Positions 1 to 8,107 of a stretch of 64,000 bases of DNA are shown here, piece by piece. Made by a program: the position numbers and the translations under genes. How positions within the stretch are numbered: position 1 is the first letter of the stretch; every line of letters starts with the position of its first letter. The notes below the pieces were generated by a model. It saw only the letters and a program-made list of their open reading frames with translations. It did no database searches and was not told where the DNA came from. This DNA is from Oscillospiraceae bacterium (lineage in GTDB: Bacteria; Bacillota; Clostridia; Oscillospirales; Ruminococcaceae). The stretch spans positions 1-64,000 of the forward strand of contig JAFXZM010000020.1 in assembly GCA_017541275.1 (NCBI GenBank), given 5' to 3'.

Positions 1-193
1 ACACTCTTTTGCCTTACAGCACGGGAAGAAAGGGGCTTGGGGAAAGTACCCCCGTGCAACGGGGCTGCTTTCCCCATTTCAAAATAATTTGTTCCTTTCT
101 TGTGCTTTTTATGCGGATGATAGACTTTTTCTCTCCCCCAAACACCCTCTTTTCACGCTTTTGACCGATAGGGGACGGATTCCCCGCTATCAA

Positions 194-234
194 TCCGCCG
201 GAGGCACCATATAGAAGTAAATGCTGTTGCCGTG
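194..234 (+). repeat. Partial copy of a MITE-like element (41 bp)
   Basis: This stretch is the exact reverse complement of 7951-7991. It carries only one terminal arm (AAGTAAATGCTGTTGCCGTG-type end) of the two-armed element at 7951-8060, so it looks like a truncated copy. It lies just upstream of the promoter at 254-282. Confidence 0.75.
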
Positions 235-253
235 TCCCTTTCATCGTCCCCCA

Positions 254-282
254 TTGCGTTTTTCTGCATCTTATGGTACAAT
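254..282 (+). promoter_or_regulatory. Sigma-A-type promoter of the SpoU/TrmH methyltransferase gene
   Basis: TTGCGT at 254-259 and TACAAT at 277-282, separated by 17 bases, 24 bases before the start codon. The -35 box is preceded by CCCCA and the -10 by ATGG, a form also seen upstream of lepA and the LRR-dockerin gene. Confidence 0.75.
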
Positions 283-305
283 AAAACCAAAAGGGGGAAT
301 GCGGA

Positions 306-1136
306 ATGCAGATCGAACTGCAAGCGCTCGGAGACAGCCCGTGGGCGGAATGGCTGAGCTGCCGGGAGCCGCAGCTTTACCATTACTATGAGCCGGAGCC
401 GGGACTGTTCATCGCCGAAAGTCCGAATGTCATTGCGCGCGCACTTCAGGCGGGATATGAACCGGTTTCCTTGCTGATTGACCGGAAGGAGCTCGGCGCA
501 CAGACAGAGGCGCTGATCGCACAGTGCGGCAGTATACCCGTGTATCTGGCAGAAAATGCGGTGCTGAACAGCATCCGCGGCATGAATCTGACGCGGGGCG
601 TGCTCTGCGCAATGCGGAGAAAGCCGCTGCTTTTTTCACATACCGTATTGCAGAGCATGCGCAGGCTCGCATTGCTGGAAAACGTCATGAACCCGACGAA
701 TCTCGGTGCGGTGTTCCGCTCTGCTGCTGCACTCGGCATCGACGCGGTTCTGCTGACAGCGGGCTGCACCGACCCGCTGTATCGGCGTGCTGCGCGTGTC
801 AGCATGGGAACGGTCTTTCAGGTGCCGTGGTACATTCTGCCGGATGCGCCGGAGGCCGCAGGCACACTGCAAGATTTGCGGAAGGACGGCTGGCAGAGCG
901 CCGCAATGGCACTGCGGAACGATTCCGTCAGCATAGATGCACCGCAGCTCAGGGCGGCGGAAAAGCTCGTGATCGTTCTCGGTACAGAGGGCGAGGGGCT
1001 TGCGCCCGAAACGATTGCCGCCTGCGATTATACGGTTCGGATTCCGATGTCACACGGCGTCGATTCGCTGAATGTTGCAGCAGCAAGTGCCGTGGCATTC
1101 TGGGCGCTGCGTGCGTCTGCTGCACCGGAGCCGTAA
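306..1136 (+). CDS. SpoU/TrmH-family RNA 2'-O-ribose methyltransferase
   Basis: Predicted S-adenosylmethionine-dependent 2'-O-methyltransferase acting on rRNA or tRNA in the cytoplasm. The C-terminal half carries the three SPOUT motifs: NPTNLGAVFRSAA (about residue 137), LGTEGEGLAPETI (about 226) and IPMSHGVDSLNVAAASA (about 246), the last contributing to the knotted cofactor site. The N-terminal ~100 residues resemble the substrate-binding domain of this family, though divergent. The length of 276 aa is normal. The ATG follows a purine-rich AAGGGGG ribosome site at a spacing of about 8. It is monocistronic between a clear promoter and a strong terminator at 1163-1207. The exact nucleotide target cannot be told from sequence; rRNA is the most usual for this family. 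Confidence 0.9.
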   Translation: MQIELQALGDSPWAEWLSCREPQLYHYYEPEPGLFIAESPNVIARALQAGYEPVSLLIDRKELGAQTEALIAQCGSIPVYLAENAVLNSIRGMNLTRGVLCAMRRKPLLFSHTVLQSMRRLALLENVMNPTNLGAVFRSAAALGIDAVLLTAGCTDPLYRRAARVSMGTVFQVPWYILPDAPEAAGTLQDLRKDGWQSAAMALRNDSVSIDAPQLRAAEKLVIVLGTEGEGLAPETIAACDYTVRIPMSHGVDSLNVAAASAVAFWALRASAAPEP

Positions 1137-1162
1137 AAATAATAAGACTGAAAACAACGTAA

Positions 1163-1207
1163 TTTCGCCGTATTCTGTGATATTCAGAATGCGGCGAAAA
1201 TTTTTTT
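1163..1207 (+). terminator. Intrinsic terminator after the methyltransferase gene
   Basis: A 15-bp stem (TTTCGCCGTATTCTG 1163-1177 with CAGAATGCGGCGAAA 1185-1199, one G-U pair), 7-base loop, followed by a run of T residues. Confidence 0.9.
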
Positions 1208-1373
1208 CGTTTTTTTGTGACCGCGCCGTTTTGTTTTCTGTCGTAATAGGTGAAGGGCGGTGAAAGCCCGGAAATCAAACAATATACGATCGTATCAATC
1301 CACAAAGCGGCACTGCTGTACTGAACGCGACAGCCGGCAGCCCGCAGAATGATTCACATTTGAAAAGGGAGAA

Positions 1374-2588
1374 ATGATTCTGAAAAAGATTACTGTTATG
1401 ATGATGACCGCAGCTTCCGTTATTCTGACCGCTGCACCGCTGACCGCACCCGCTTTTGCTGCTGAGGTGCTCAGCGCGAAAATCACAGTCTCCGTTGAAA
1501 TGGATAAGGGCTATGTGCTGAATCCGACTGAGATCACCGTAACGGATGTGACCGGCGACGGAAAGCTCGATTATGACGATGCGCTGATCGTCGCGCATGA
1601 CCTCTATTATCCGGGCGGGGCGAAGGTCGGCCTGACGGATCAAACAGTCTGGGGGCGCGAGGGCGCGTTCGGCTGCTACATTTCTGATGAAAACGGCAGC
1701 GACCTGACATACGGCGAGGCTGCGGAGCGCTATACCGGTCTGAAGGACGGCTATTCGCTTCAGATCCAAGCGCAGTGGCTCCCCTTTGACGGTTCGGTCA
1801 AGATCAGAATGAACGGCGAACTGCCGGACGGTACTGCACTGGAGCAGAAAGAAATCGAAGTCTCCGACCTGAATAAAAACGGCATGCCCGATATTGAGGA
1901 TGCGGTGCGCACTGCGCTGAATCAGCCTGACTGGACGCTTGACAACCGTTACCGTTACGACTGCTACAATCCGGACGGGAATTATGTACCCGGCTTCTGC
2001 GCACTGACCGACGGCTGCACGGTCGAAGTCAATCCGATGATTGAGCATGACTGGTGCTATTATCTCATGGACGCAAAGCGCGGAAACAAAACCGAGCCCG
2101 GCAGCACGGTGCAGCTCATCGCAATGAAGCACGCAGCCGGAGAATGCAATCTCAATGATGCTGTCATCCGAAATACAGAGCTTTATATCAACGATCAGCC
2201 CTCCGGCATCTTTACCGATGAGGACGGCCGCGCATCCGTGACCCTGCCCGCCGGCGGCAATATCATCATTGATGTCCGGATCGGCAACGGCATTGCGTGC
2301 CTCCCCTATCATGTTGCAAGAGCAAATATGGCGGCTGCGCCGGTCAGTTCCGCTGAGGCCGTGACAACCACCGAAACAACCGCGGCGACGCTTACATCGA
2401 CGACAACCACCACCGCCTCCTCTGCAACTACAGCAGCACAGGAGAGCAAGGCTGCCGTCACGACCAAGGCTGTCGGCGCAAAAACCGGCGACGGTATGCC
2501 CGCTGCAGTCATCAGCGCGATCGGCGCACTGGGCATGTGCGTATCGTTCGCAAGCACCGGCAAGCGCCGCAGCAGAAACAAGCATTGA
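1374..2588 (+). CDS. Secreted surface protein with EF-hand-like loops and sortase-type tail
   Basis: Function unknown. A signal peptide (KK, then a hydrophobic stretch ending ...APAFAAE near residue 28) is followed by a beta-rich region containing two isolated dockerin-like calcium loops, DVTGDGKLDYDDA (about 58-70) and DLNKNGMPDIEDA (about 163-175). They are over 100 residues apart, so they do not form a normal paired dockerin. A Thr-rich linker (about 330-365) leads to AKTGDG, a hydrophobic segment and a KRRSRNKH end, which looks like a variant LPxTG wall-sorting signal. Start chosen at the ATG behind AAGGGAG. It stands alone between two terminators. An attached surface protein is inferred; cell-wall anchoring depends on whether the KTGD motif is a sortase site. 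Confidence 0.75.
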   Translation: MILKKITVMMMTAASVILTAAPLTAPAFAAEVLSAKITVSVEMDKGYVLNPTEITVTDVTGDGKLDYDDALIVAHDLYYPGGAKVGLTDQTVWGREGAFGCYISDENGSDLTYGEAAERYTGLKDGYSLQIQAQWLPFDGSVKIRMNGELPDGTALEQKEIEVSDLNKNGMPDIEDAVRTALNQPDWTLDNRYRYDCYNPDGNYVPGFCALTDGCTVEVNPMIEHDWCYYLMDAKRGNKTEPGSTVQLIAMKHAAGECNLNDAVIRNTELYINDQPSGIFTDEDGRASVTLPAGGNIIIDVRIGNGIACLPYHVARANMAAAPVSSAEAVTTTETTAATLTSTTTTTASSATTAAQESKAAVTTKAVGAKTGDGMPAAVISAIGALGMCVSFASTGKRRSRNKH

Positions 2589-2614
2589 CCTCATATATTT
2601 CTCCCCATGCAGAA

Positions 2615-2639
2615 AGGCAGCCTCATTCCGGGGCTGCCT
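2615..2639. terminator. Bidirectional terminator between convergent genes
   Basis: AGGCAGCC (2615-2622) pairs with GGCTGCCT (2632-2639), an 8-bp GC-rich stem with a 9-base loop, between the ends of the plus-strand surface protein gene and the minus-strand anti-sigma gene. Confidence 0.75.
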
Positions 2640-2647
2640 CTCATTTA

Positions 2648-4267
2648 TTATAACCCGTGTTCTTCGAGAAAATCTGTGACCGTACCTTCATGGGATTGAT
2701 CGCCGGGAAGATAGAATTGATAACGGGAGCCGTCCGGGATATACTCCAGAATCAGGCGGCTCGGCGAATTGCCCTCCATATCAGCACCGAACGCGAGCAG
2801 CCGGTAATTCGGCGTGTCCGCAATGCGGTATTCCAGAATCGAGGTGCCGCTGCCGATATCCGTGCAGGCATACGGCGTGAGATCGCGCCACGCAATGCCC
2901 GCGTTCAGTATTTCCAGATTGGCAATATCACGGAGCGTGATTGTGCGGTTTTCGATATAATCCAGAAGTGCCTCCGGCGTCAGATCACGAATCTCGACGC
3001 CCGAACCGGCATTCCACCGCAGTGTGAGATCCTCTACGCGGAAGTTTCTCCACGTTTTTCTCACGACAAGCTGCCACGGCGCTTCCAGCGGGTAGATATA
3101 GGTATCGTAGGATTCGACCGTATGGTCATATTCGAGAAAATCTAAATAATTCAAGTGCTCCCTTTTCTCTGCATGGAGCGCTTTGAGCGTGTCCAGCGTC
3201 AGTGCTCCGCGGGAAATATAAAACTGCGGCACTCCGACGCGCATTTCTCCGTACTGAGGGGTAGTTGTCACCAGCTTCCAGCCGCTCACGCGGGAGAGCG
3301 TGCCCTTCGGCACCGGTACGACCAGCCGCCAGAGCGCATCCTCATACCGGAACAGCGCATCCGGTTCCGGCGCGGGGATCATTCCGGCAATGAGGGTCAT
3401 CTGCCCGTCCGAGTTGACCTCCACGCCTGCGACCTGCGGCACATTGCCGTTGAGATCTGCCTTCACCTGAAACCAGATGATGTCATAATCGTTGATATGC
3501 GCTTTCAGATATTGATAGCCTGCGGTCTGCTGTGCAGTCGGGGGCAGATCAGCCTGACGCGCCGGCACGGCCCATTTCTGTGATGACCAGTCCGCAGCGC
3601 TGAGCAGATGCATCGAGCTGTCATAGCTGTCATTCGGGACATGCAGCATAAACGAATACGCATCCTGCGGGTAACTGACAGTCGGAGCTGCGGCAGCGGT
3701 CGTTGCGGTGCTGCTGCGCGGGCCGGTTGTCGTTGTGATGCATGTGTCGTGCGTCACGGATTCTCCTTTTTTCGTAATCTGCGGAACGGTCTGCTCGCCG
3801 GTCAGCTCGCCCGTCGCGATCGGCAGGTGTATCTGCACGGCATCCCCGGTGACCGTGGTGCCGGAGCTGTCCGTCTGTACGGCGGAGCGCGTATGGTTTC
3901 CGGTTGTGGCTTCTTCGGCTGATTCGGTCTGTTCCGCAGTTGTTGTTGTCTGCTCCGCGGTGATTTCGGTGATATCGCTGTTCTGTGCGGTTTGGATATC
4001 GTCCTTTTTTGCGCTGTGCATGATACCGCCGACCAGTGCGATGCAGGCCGCTGCACTCGCAAGCGTAACCGCAGCCGGCAGAATTCTGCTGAATCTGCGG
4101 CGCTGCGGAATAACTGCTGCGGATGCAGATTCCTTTTCTCCGCGAATGGCGTCCAGCACGCCGCTGATATCCGGCTGCACATCGGGAATGCCGCCTGCCG
4201 GAGCTGCATCCTCCGCATATTCCGGCGGCAGTGCATTCATTGCATGAAGCAGATCGTTTGCTTTCAT
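2648..4267 (-). CDS. Membrane-bound anti-sigma factor-like protein with large ectodomain
   Basis: Probable regulator of the ECF sigma factor encoded just upstream. The start codon overlaps the sigma stop as ATGA, so the two are translationally coupled. The N-terminal ~60 residues are a hydrophilic cytoplasmic part followed by RRR and one membrane segment (about 66-86, AAVTLASAAACIALVGGI). A long Thr/Ser-rich linker (about 95-195) leads to a ~340-residue extracellular domain that I cannot assign to a known fold. No zinc-binding HxxxCxxC motif is present. By analogy with the RsgI anti-sigma factors of cellulolytic clostridia the ectodomain may sense an extracellular polymer, but it shows no recognisable carbohydrate-binding module, so this is inference from position and topology only. 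Confidence 0.7.
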   Translation of the reverse strand: MKANDLLHAMNALPPEYAEDAAPAGGIPDVQPDISGVLDAIRGEKESASAAVIPQRRRFSRILPAAVTLASAAACIALVGGIMHSAKKDDIQTAQNSDITEITAEQTTTTAEQTESAEEATTGNHTRSAVQTDSSGTTVTGDAVQIHLPIATGELTGEQTVPQITKKGESVTHDTCITTTTGPRSSTATTAAAAPTVSYPQDAYSFMLHVPNDSYDSSMHLLSAADWSSQKWAVPARQADLPPTAQQTAGYQYLKAHINDYDIIWFQVKADLNGNVPQVAGVEVNSDGQMTLIAGMIPAPEPDALFRYEDALWRLVVPVPKGTLSRVSGWKLVTTTPQYGEMRVGVPQFYISRGALTLDTLKALHAEKREHLNYLDFLEYDHTVESYDTYIYPLEAPWQLVVRKTWRNFRVEDLTLRWNAGSGVEIRDLTPEALLDYIENRTITLRDIANLEILNAGIAWRDLTPYACTDIGSGTSILEYRIADTPNYRLLAFGADMEGNSPSRLILEYIPDGSRYQFYLPGDQSHEGTVTDFLEEHGL

Positions 4268-4830
4268 AGTAAATCCTCCTTTTCGAGAAATGCGCGCAGT
4301 TTTTCGCGCAGACGCAGCAGCGTCACACGGACGGTGCTCTCCGGTACCTGCATATCCTCTGCGATTTCCCGCGAATTTTGCAGATACCAGTAACGCTTGA
4401 GCATCATACGGCGCTGCTTTTCGGGCAGTGCGCTGACAAAGCGCAGGATTGCCTCCCCGACCGCATGCTGCTCGGCCTGCTGCTGCACATCTTCTTTGGC
4501 GGGGAGCACGGATTCCAGCTCATCAAGCACTGCCGCCGTTTCTCCGCCGCCGCGTTTTTTCCGGTGTGTCAGGTCGCAGCGGTCGAGCGCCGCACAGCGC
4601 ACGAGCGTCAGCAAAAAGCCCGTCAGATGCGCCGGACGCTCCGGCGGCACCGCATTCCAGAGCCGCAGATAAGCGTCATTCACACACTCCTCGGCATCCT
4701 CCCGCCGCTGCAAAATCTGCATGGCTGTATACATGCAGAGTGCGCCGTATTTTTCGTTTGCGGCAAGGATTGCATGCTCATCTCTTGCAAACAGCAGTCT
4801 GATGATCTCATTGTCCTCCGTATTCCTCAC
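4264..4830 (-). CDS. ECF-type RNA polymerase sigma factor
   Basis: Sigma-70 family member with only regions 2 and 4. Region 2 includes EDAEECVNDAYLRLWNAVPP, typical of clostridial ECF factors; region 4 near the C terminus (LPEKQRRMMLKRYWYLQNSREIAED) is a helix-turn-helix for -35 recognition. It should direct RNA polymerase to a small regulon controlled by the coupled anti-sigma protein. The start is uncertain. The frame is open to TTG at 4896 and ATG at 4893, without a ribosome site. GTG at 4830 gives the normal ~188 aa but sits directly on a very strong site (AAAGGGAGGTGAGG). An ACG codon lies at ideal distance downstream of that site. Function is secure, the exact start is not. Confidence 0.85.
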   Translation of the reverse strand: MRNTEDNEIIRLLFARDEHAILAANEKYGALCMYTAMQILQRREDAEECVNDAYLRLWNAVPPERPAHLTGFLLTLVRCAALDRCDLTHRKKRGGGETAAVLDELESVLPAKEDVQQQAEQHAVGEAILRFVSALPEKQRRMMLKRYWYLQNSREIAEDMQVPESTVRVTLLRLREKLRAFLEKEDLL

Positions 4831-4904
4831 CTCCCTTTCAAGGATCCCTGTTATCTTTACAGTCGGCAAAAATGCAGGAAGTGTTACCTGCATCAAAAAA
4901 AATA

Positions 4905-4947
4905 GAGCTTTGAATGCACGTTCAAAGCTCTCAGTCTGTCGAAAAAG
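4905..4947. repeat. 43-bp hairpin repeat, copy 1
   Basis: Identical to 5151-5193. It starts with a 10-bp perfect inverted repeat, GAGCTTTGAA (4905-4914) and TTCAAAGCTC (4921-4930), around a 6-base loop. In this copy a second small stem follows (CTGTCG ... CGACAG). Confidence 0.85.
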
Positions 4948-4992
4948 TGTCTCCGACAGATATATAATGGGGACTCCGTCCCCAAGCCCCTG

Positions 4993-5092
4993 CTTAAGGG
5001 CTACTAGCCCTTAAGAATCCCATATTATAAAAAGCATGTACTTCCTTTCATTTTGATGAATATGGGATTCCAAAGGGACAGTGTCCCTTTGG
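4993..5092. repeat. Composite palindromic (REP-like) element
   Basis: Three consecutive inverted repeats: 4993-5015 (11-bp arms), 5016-5069 (9-bp arms around 36 bases) and 5070-5092 (11-bp arms, CCAAAGGGACA). The last one and its flank GGATTCCAAAGGG recur at 39597-39621. Confidence 0.75.
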
Positions 5093-5150
5093 TGGGTTTG
5101 GGCGAAGCCCATTATCAATCATCGCGCAGCGATACCTTTTTCTACAAGCT

Positions 5151-5193
5151 GAGCTTTGAATGCACGTTCAAAGCTCTCAGTCTGTCGAAAAAG
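5151..5193. repeat. 43-bp hairpin repeat, copy 2
   Basis: Exact second copy of 4905-4947 in the same orientation, 246 bases away, just downstream of the feo operon end. The flanking bases differ at once on the right side (TGT versus CTG). Confidence 0.85.
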
Positions 5194-5230
5194 CTGTCCT
5201 CAAAAACGTGACAAAACGCTTTTCCGGATA

Positions 5231-5392
5231 TCAGCGCCGTTTCTGTTCACGGCAGCACCCGCCGCAGGATGAGCAGTCACCGCAGCAGGCGTGCTTTCCG
5301 CTTTTCCTGTTGCGGATGCATTTCACAGCCGCAGCAGAGAGTGCCGCGGCAAGCAGAATCAGCAGAATCACATCAATCCACTGCATCAGCAT
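5231..5392 (-). CDS. FeoB-associated Cys-rich membrane protein
   Basis: A 53-residue protein with one N-terminal membrane helix (about 5-24) and a basic, cysteine-rich tail: CIRNRKSG then CCGDCSSCGGCC. This is the arrangement of the small FeoB-associated Cys-rich family (PF12669), thought to work with the ferrous iron permease, possibly in iron handling at the inner face. Its ATG overlaps the feoB stop codon as TGATG, so it is translationally coupled to feoB. The clustered cysteines suggest metal or Fe-S binding. It is the last gene of the feo operon. Confidence 0.85.
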   Translation of the reverse strand: MLMQWIDVILLILLAAALSAAAVKCIRNRKSGKHACCGDCSSCGGCCREQKRR

Positions 5393-7734
5393 CACCCCGC
5401 AATCATTGTTCCGATGAGCCGCACCGCCAATGCCGCACACCACGCAATCACACACTGCCAGATGACAACCGTCACAGCCCATTTGCCGCCGAGCTCCCGT
5501 CTGACCGATGCGACCGCCGCAACGCAGGGCGTATAGAGCAGCGAAAAAACAAGCATGGACGCGGCCGTCAGACTGCTCATGGCGCCGGCCACACCGCCGC
5601 CGAACAGAATTTCCATTGTGGAAACGACGCTTTCCTTCGCCATAAAGCCGCTGAACAGCGACACAATCAGCCGCCAGTCGCCGAGGCCGACCGGACGGAA
5701 CACCGGTGCAAGCATGCCGGCAATCCCCGCGAGGATGCTCTGCTCCCGGTCTGTGACCATATTGAGATGCATATCAAAGCTCTGAAGGAACCAGACTGCC
5801 GCCGTTGCAATCAGAATGACCGTGAAGGCTCTTTGCAGAAAGTCCTTCGCCTTTTCCCAGAGGAGCTGCGTCACATTCCGCAGCCCCGGCAGCCGGTAAT
5901 TCGGCAGCTCCATGACAAACGGCACCGCTTCGCCGCGAAACAGCGTTCCCTTATACAGCAGCGCGATCAGAATGCCCGTGATGATGCCGAGCAGATACAG
6001 CCCGACCATAATGAGCGCACCCCTTCCGGGGAAAAATGCATTGACAAAAAACGCATAGATCGGCAGCTTTGCAGTGCAGCTCATGAACGGCGTCAGCAGG
6101 ATTGTCATGCGCCGGTCACGCTCACTGGGCAGGGTGCGGGTCGCCATGACAGCCGGCACCGAGCAGCCGAAGCCGATCAGCAGCGGCACGATGCTCCGTC
6201 CGGAAAGGCCGATCTTCCGCAGCAGCTTATCCATAAAGAACGCAACACGGGCGATATAGCCGCTGTCCTCCAGCAGCGATAAAAACAGAAACAGTGTGAC
6301 GATGACCGGAAGAAAGCTCAGGACGCTGCCCACGCCCGCAAAGATGCCGTCGATGATGAAGCTGTGCAGGACGCCGTTCGCATGCCACCGCGTCAGCGCG
6401 GCATCGGCCGCCTCTGTCAGCCTGTCGATGCCGGATTCCAGAAGCGACTGAAAAAATGCGCCGATGACATTGAATGTCAGCCAGAACACCAGCCCCATGA
6501 TGAAAATAAACATCGGGATCGCGGTATATTTTCCGGTCAGAATCCGGTCAATGCGGCGGCTGCGGATATGCTCGCGGCTCTCCTGCGGCTTTGTGACCGT
6601 ATCCGCGCAGAGCCGCAGAATAAACGAAAACCGCATATCTGCGATTGCCGCACTGCGGTCGAGACCGCGCTCCTTTTCCATCTGCATGACAATGTGGTTC
6701 ATCATTTTCGTTTCATTTTCATCGAGCGCGAGCTGCTTTGTGACAAGTGTATCGCCCTCTGCGAGCTTTGCCGCCGCGAACATCAGCGGCAGCCCTGCTT
6801 TTTCCGCATGATCCTCGATCAGATGTGCAGCGCCGTGCAGACACCGGTGAACGGCACCGCCGTTTTCGTCCTTTGCGCAGAAATCCTGCCGCAGCGGCTT
6901 TTCCTGATATTTGGCGATATGCACCGCATGCTCGATCAGCTCCTCAATACCGTGATTCTTCGCAGCCGAGATCGGAACGACCGGTACACCGAGCCGCTGC
7001 TCCATGCGGTTGACGTCGATGCTTCCGCCGTTTGCAGTCAGCTCATCCATCATATTTACCGCGACAACAACCGGAATGTTCATCTCAAGGAGCTGCATTG
7101 TCAGATACAGATTCCGCTCAATATTCGTTGCATCGACGATATTGATGACCGCATGAGGCTTTTCGTTCAGCACGAAATTCCGCGAAACAATCTCCTCGCT
7201 GCTGTAGGGCGACATCGAATAGATGCCCGGCAGGTCCGTGATTCTGGTGTTCGGGAAGCCCTTGATTGCACCGTCCTTGCGGTCAACGGTGACGCCGGGA
7301 AAGTTGCCGACATGCTGCTTTGCGCCGGTCAGCCGGTTGAACAGCGTGGTTTTGCCGCAGTTCTGGTTTCCGACGAGCGCGAATGTGAGCACAGTATCCT
7401 CCGGCAGCGGATTGCCGCTTCCCTTCGGATGAAACCGTCCGCCCTCGCCCAGACCGGGATGCTCGGCATGCCTGCGCGTCTGCTTCTGCACTGCGGAATG
7501 CTCCTTTGCAGAGATCGGCTCTGCTGTGATCTGCGCTGCGTCCGAGAGCCGGAGTGTCAGCTCATAGCCGTGCAGCCGCAGCTCGACCGGGTCGCCCATC
7601 GGGGCATACTTGACGACCTGCACCTCTGTTCCGGGAATCAGTCCCATATCCAGAAAATGCTGCCGCAGTGCGCCGTCGCCGCCGATATGCGTGACCTTGC
7701 ACGCCTCGCCGACTTTGATATCCTTTAAGGTCAT
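5392..7734 (-). CDS. feoB: Ferrous iron transporter, FeoA-FeoB fusion
   Basis: Fe(II) uptake protein of the cytoplasmic membrane. Residues 1-75 form a FeoA-like SH3 domain (ending ...LRLSDAAQI), which most bacteria encode separately. A short linker leads to the G-protein domain with G1 GNQNCGKTT (about 123), G2 NFPGVTV, G3 DLPGIYS and G4 NMMD, then a helical insertion, then the polytopic permease with the two Gate-type repeats (including GFGCSVPAVMATRTL and TPFMSCTAKLPIYA, whose Cys residues are typical). The total of 780 aa fits FeoA plus FeoB. ATG follows GGAGGA at good distance. The following gene is the Cys-rich partner, overlapping by one base. Regulation by iron is likely, but I could not identify an iron box in the leader. 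Confidence 0.97.
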   Translation of the reverse strand: MTLKDIKVGEACKVTHIGGDGALRQHFLDMGLIPGTEVQVVKYAPMGDPVELRLHGYELTLRLSDAAQITAEPISAKEHSAVQKQTRRHAEHPGLGEGGRFHPKGSGNPLPEDTVLTFALVGNQNCGKTTLFNRLTGAKQHVGNFPGVTVDRKDGAIKGFPNTRITDLPGIYSMSPYSSEEIVSRNFVLNEKPHAVINIVDATNIERNLYLTMQLLEMNIPVVVAVNMMDELTANGGSIDVNRMEQRLGVPVVPISAAKNHGIEELIEHAVHIAKYQEKPLRQDFCAKDENGGAVHRCLHGAAHLIEDHAEKAGLPLMFAAAKLAEGDTLVTKQLALDENETKMMNHIVMQMEKERGLDRSAAIADMRFSFILRLCADTVTKPQESREHIRSRRIDRILTGKYTAIPMFIFIMGLVFWLTFNVIGAFFQSLLESGIDRLTEAADAALTRWHANGVLHSFIIDGIFAGVGSVLSFLPVIVTLFLFLSLLEDSGYIARVAFFMDKLLRKIGLSGRSIVPLLIGFGCSVPAVMATRTLPSERDRRMTILLTPFMSCTAKLPIYAFFVNAFFPGRGALIMVGLYLLGIITGILIALLYKGTLFRGEAVPFVMELPNYRLPGLRNVTQLLWEKAKDFLQRAFTVILIATAAVWFLQSFDMHLNMVTDREQSILAGIAGMLAPVFRPVGLGDWRLIVSLFSGFMAKESVVSTMEILFGGGVAGAMSSLTAASMLVFSLLYTPCVAAVASVRRELGGKWAVTVVIWQCVIAWCAALAVRLIGTMIAG

Positions 7735-7902
7735 GAATGCTCCTCCGATCAGGAAAAAAGATAGGATGCCGGATGATTATTTTGTTAGTCAAAGGTAACA
7801 AAGCGCCAAAGAAACAAGCCGTTCTTCGAGGAAACGCAGTTCCCGCAAACGCCTGATACTGTTTATTCAGCGGAAAATGCTCCATTCGGACACCGTTACC
7901 CT

Positions 7903-7931
7903 ATTATAACACATTTTCGTTCAGATTGCAA
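7903..7931 (-). promoter_or_regulatory. Promoter of the feo operon
   Basis: On the minus strand TTGCAA (7926-7931) and TATAAT (7903-7908) are spaced by 17 bases. The start codon of feoB is about 165 bases downstream, giving an unusually long leader for this window. Confidence 0.75.
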
Positions 7932-7950
7932 GCCCATTTCGCTGATAGAG

Positions 7951-8060
7951 CACGGCAACAGCATTTACTTCTATATGGTGCCTCCGGCGGAGTATGAGGC
8001 GGAGCCTTATTATCAATGCATCGCAGATACCGCATAAAAAAGTAAATGCTGTTGCTGTGC
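7951..8060. repeat. MITE-like element with ~20-bp terminal inverted repeats
   Basis: The left end CACGGCAACAGCATTTACTT (7951-7970) is mirrored by the right end from about 8041 to 8060 with one mismatch (GTTGCTGTG against GTTGCCGTG). The roughly 70-base core has no coding capacity. Its inner part GGCGGAGCCTTATTATCAAT with following GCATCGCAGA recurs at 8961-8990, and its left 41 bases recur inverted at 194-234. Confidence 0.7.
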
Positions 8061-8077
8061 CGTATGTGCTGTGCCCC

Positions 8078-8107
8078 TTTACAAACCCGGCCTGTCTGTG
8101 TTATAAT
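8078..8107 (+). promoter_or_regulatory. Promoter of surE
   Basis: TTTACA (8078-8083) and TATAAT (8102-8107), spacing 18 (17 if TTACAA is used). The start codon follows 37 bases later. Confidence 0.75.

Larger units (their letters stand above)
1..305. other. Left-edge intergenic region with hairpin, repeat fragment and promoter
   Basis: No credible gene. It holds a hairpin at 39-75 (GGGGAAAG paired with CTTTCCCC, with an inner CCCCGT/ACGGGG stem), a 41-base fragment at 194-234 that is repeated in inverted orientation at 7951-7991, and the promoter of the methyltransferase gene at 254-282. Open frames on the minus strand here have no start signal or recognisable product. Confidence 0.6.
4831..5230. 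other. Gene-free island of palindromes and direct repeats
   Basis: About 400 bases with no supportable gene between the sigma gene start and the feo operon end. It contains two copies of a 43-base hairpin repeat (4905-4947 and 5151-5193) bracketing a chain of palindromes: CTTAAGGGCTA/TAGCCCTTAAG (4993-5015), AATCCCATA/TATGGGATT (5016-5069) and CCAAAGGGACA/TGTCCCTTTGG (5070-5092). I did not find a clear promoter for the sigma gene. Confidence 0.7.

Noticed and set aside
6364..7728. 454-codon open frame opposite feoB
   Set aside because: Antisense shadow of feoB, His/Arg/Cys-rich with no known motif.
7735..7900. Riboswitch or iron box in the long feoB leader
   Set aside because: No known riboswitch fold or Fur/DtxR-like palindrome could be identified by eye.
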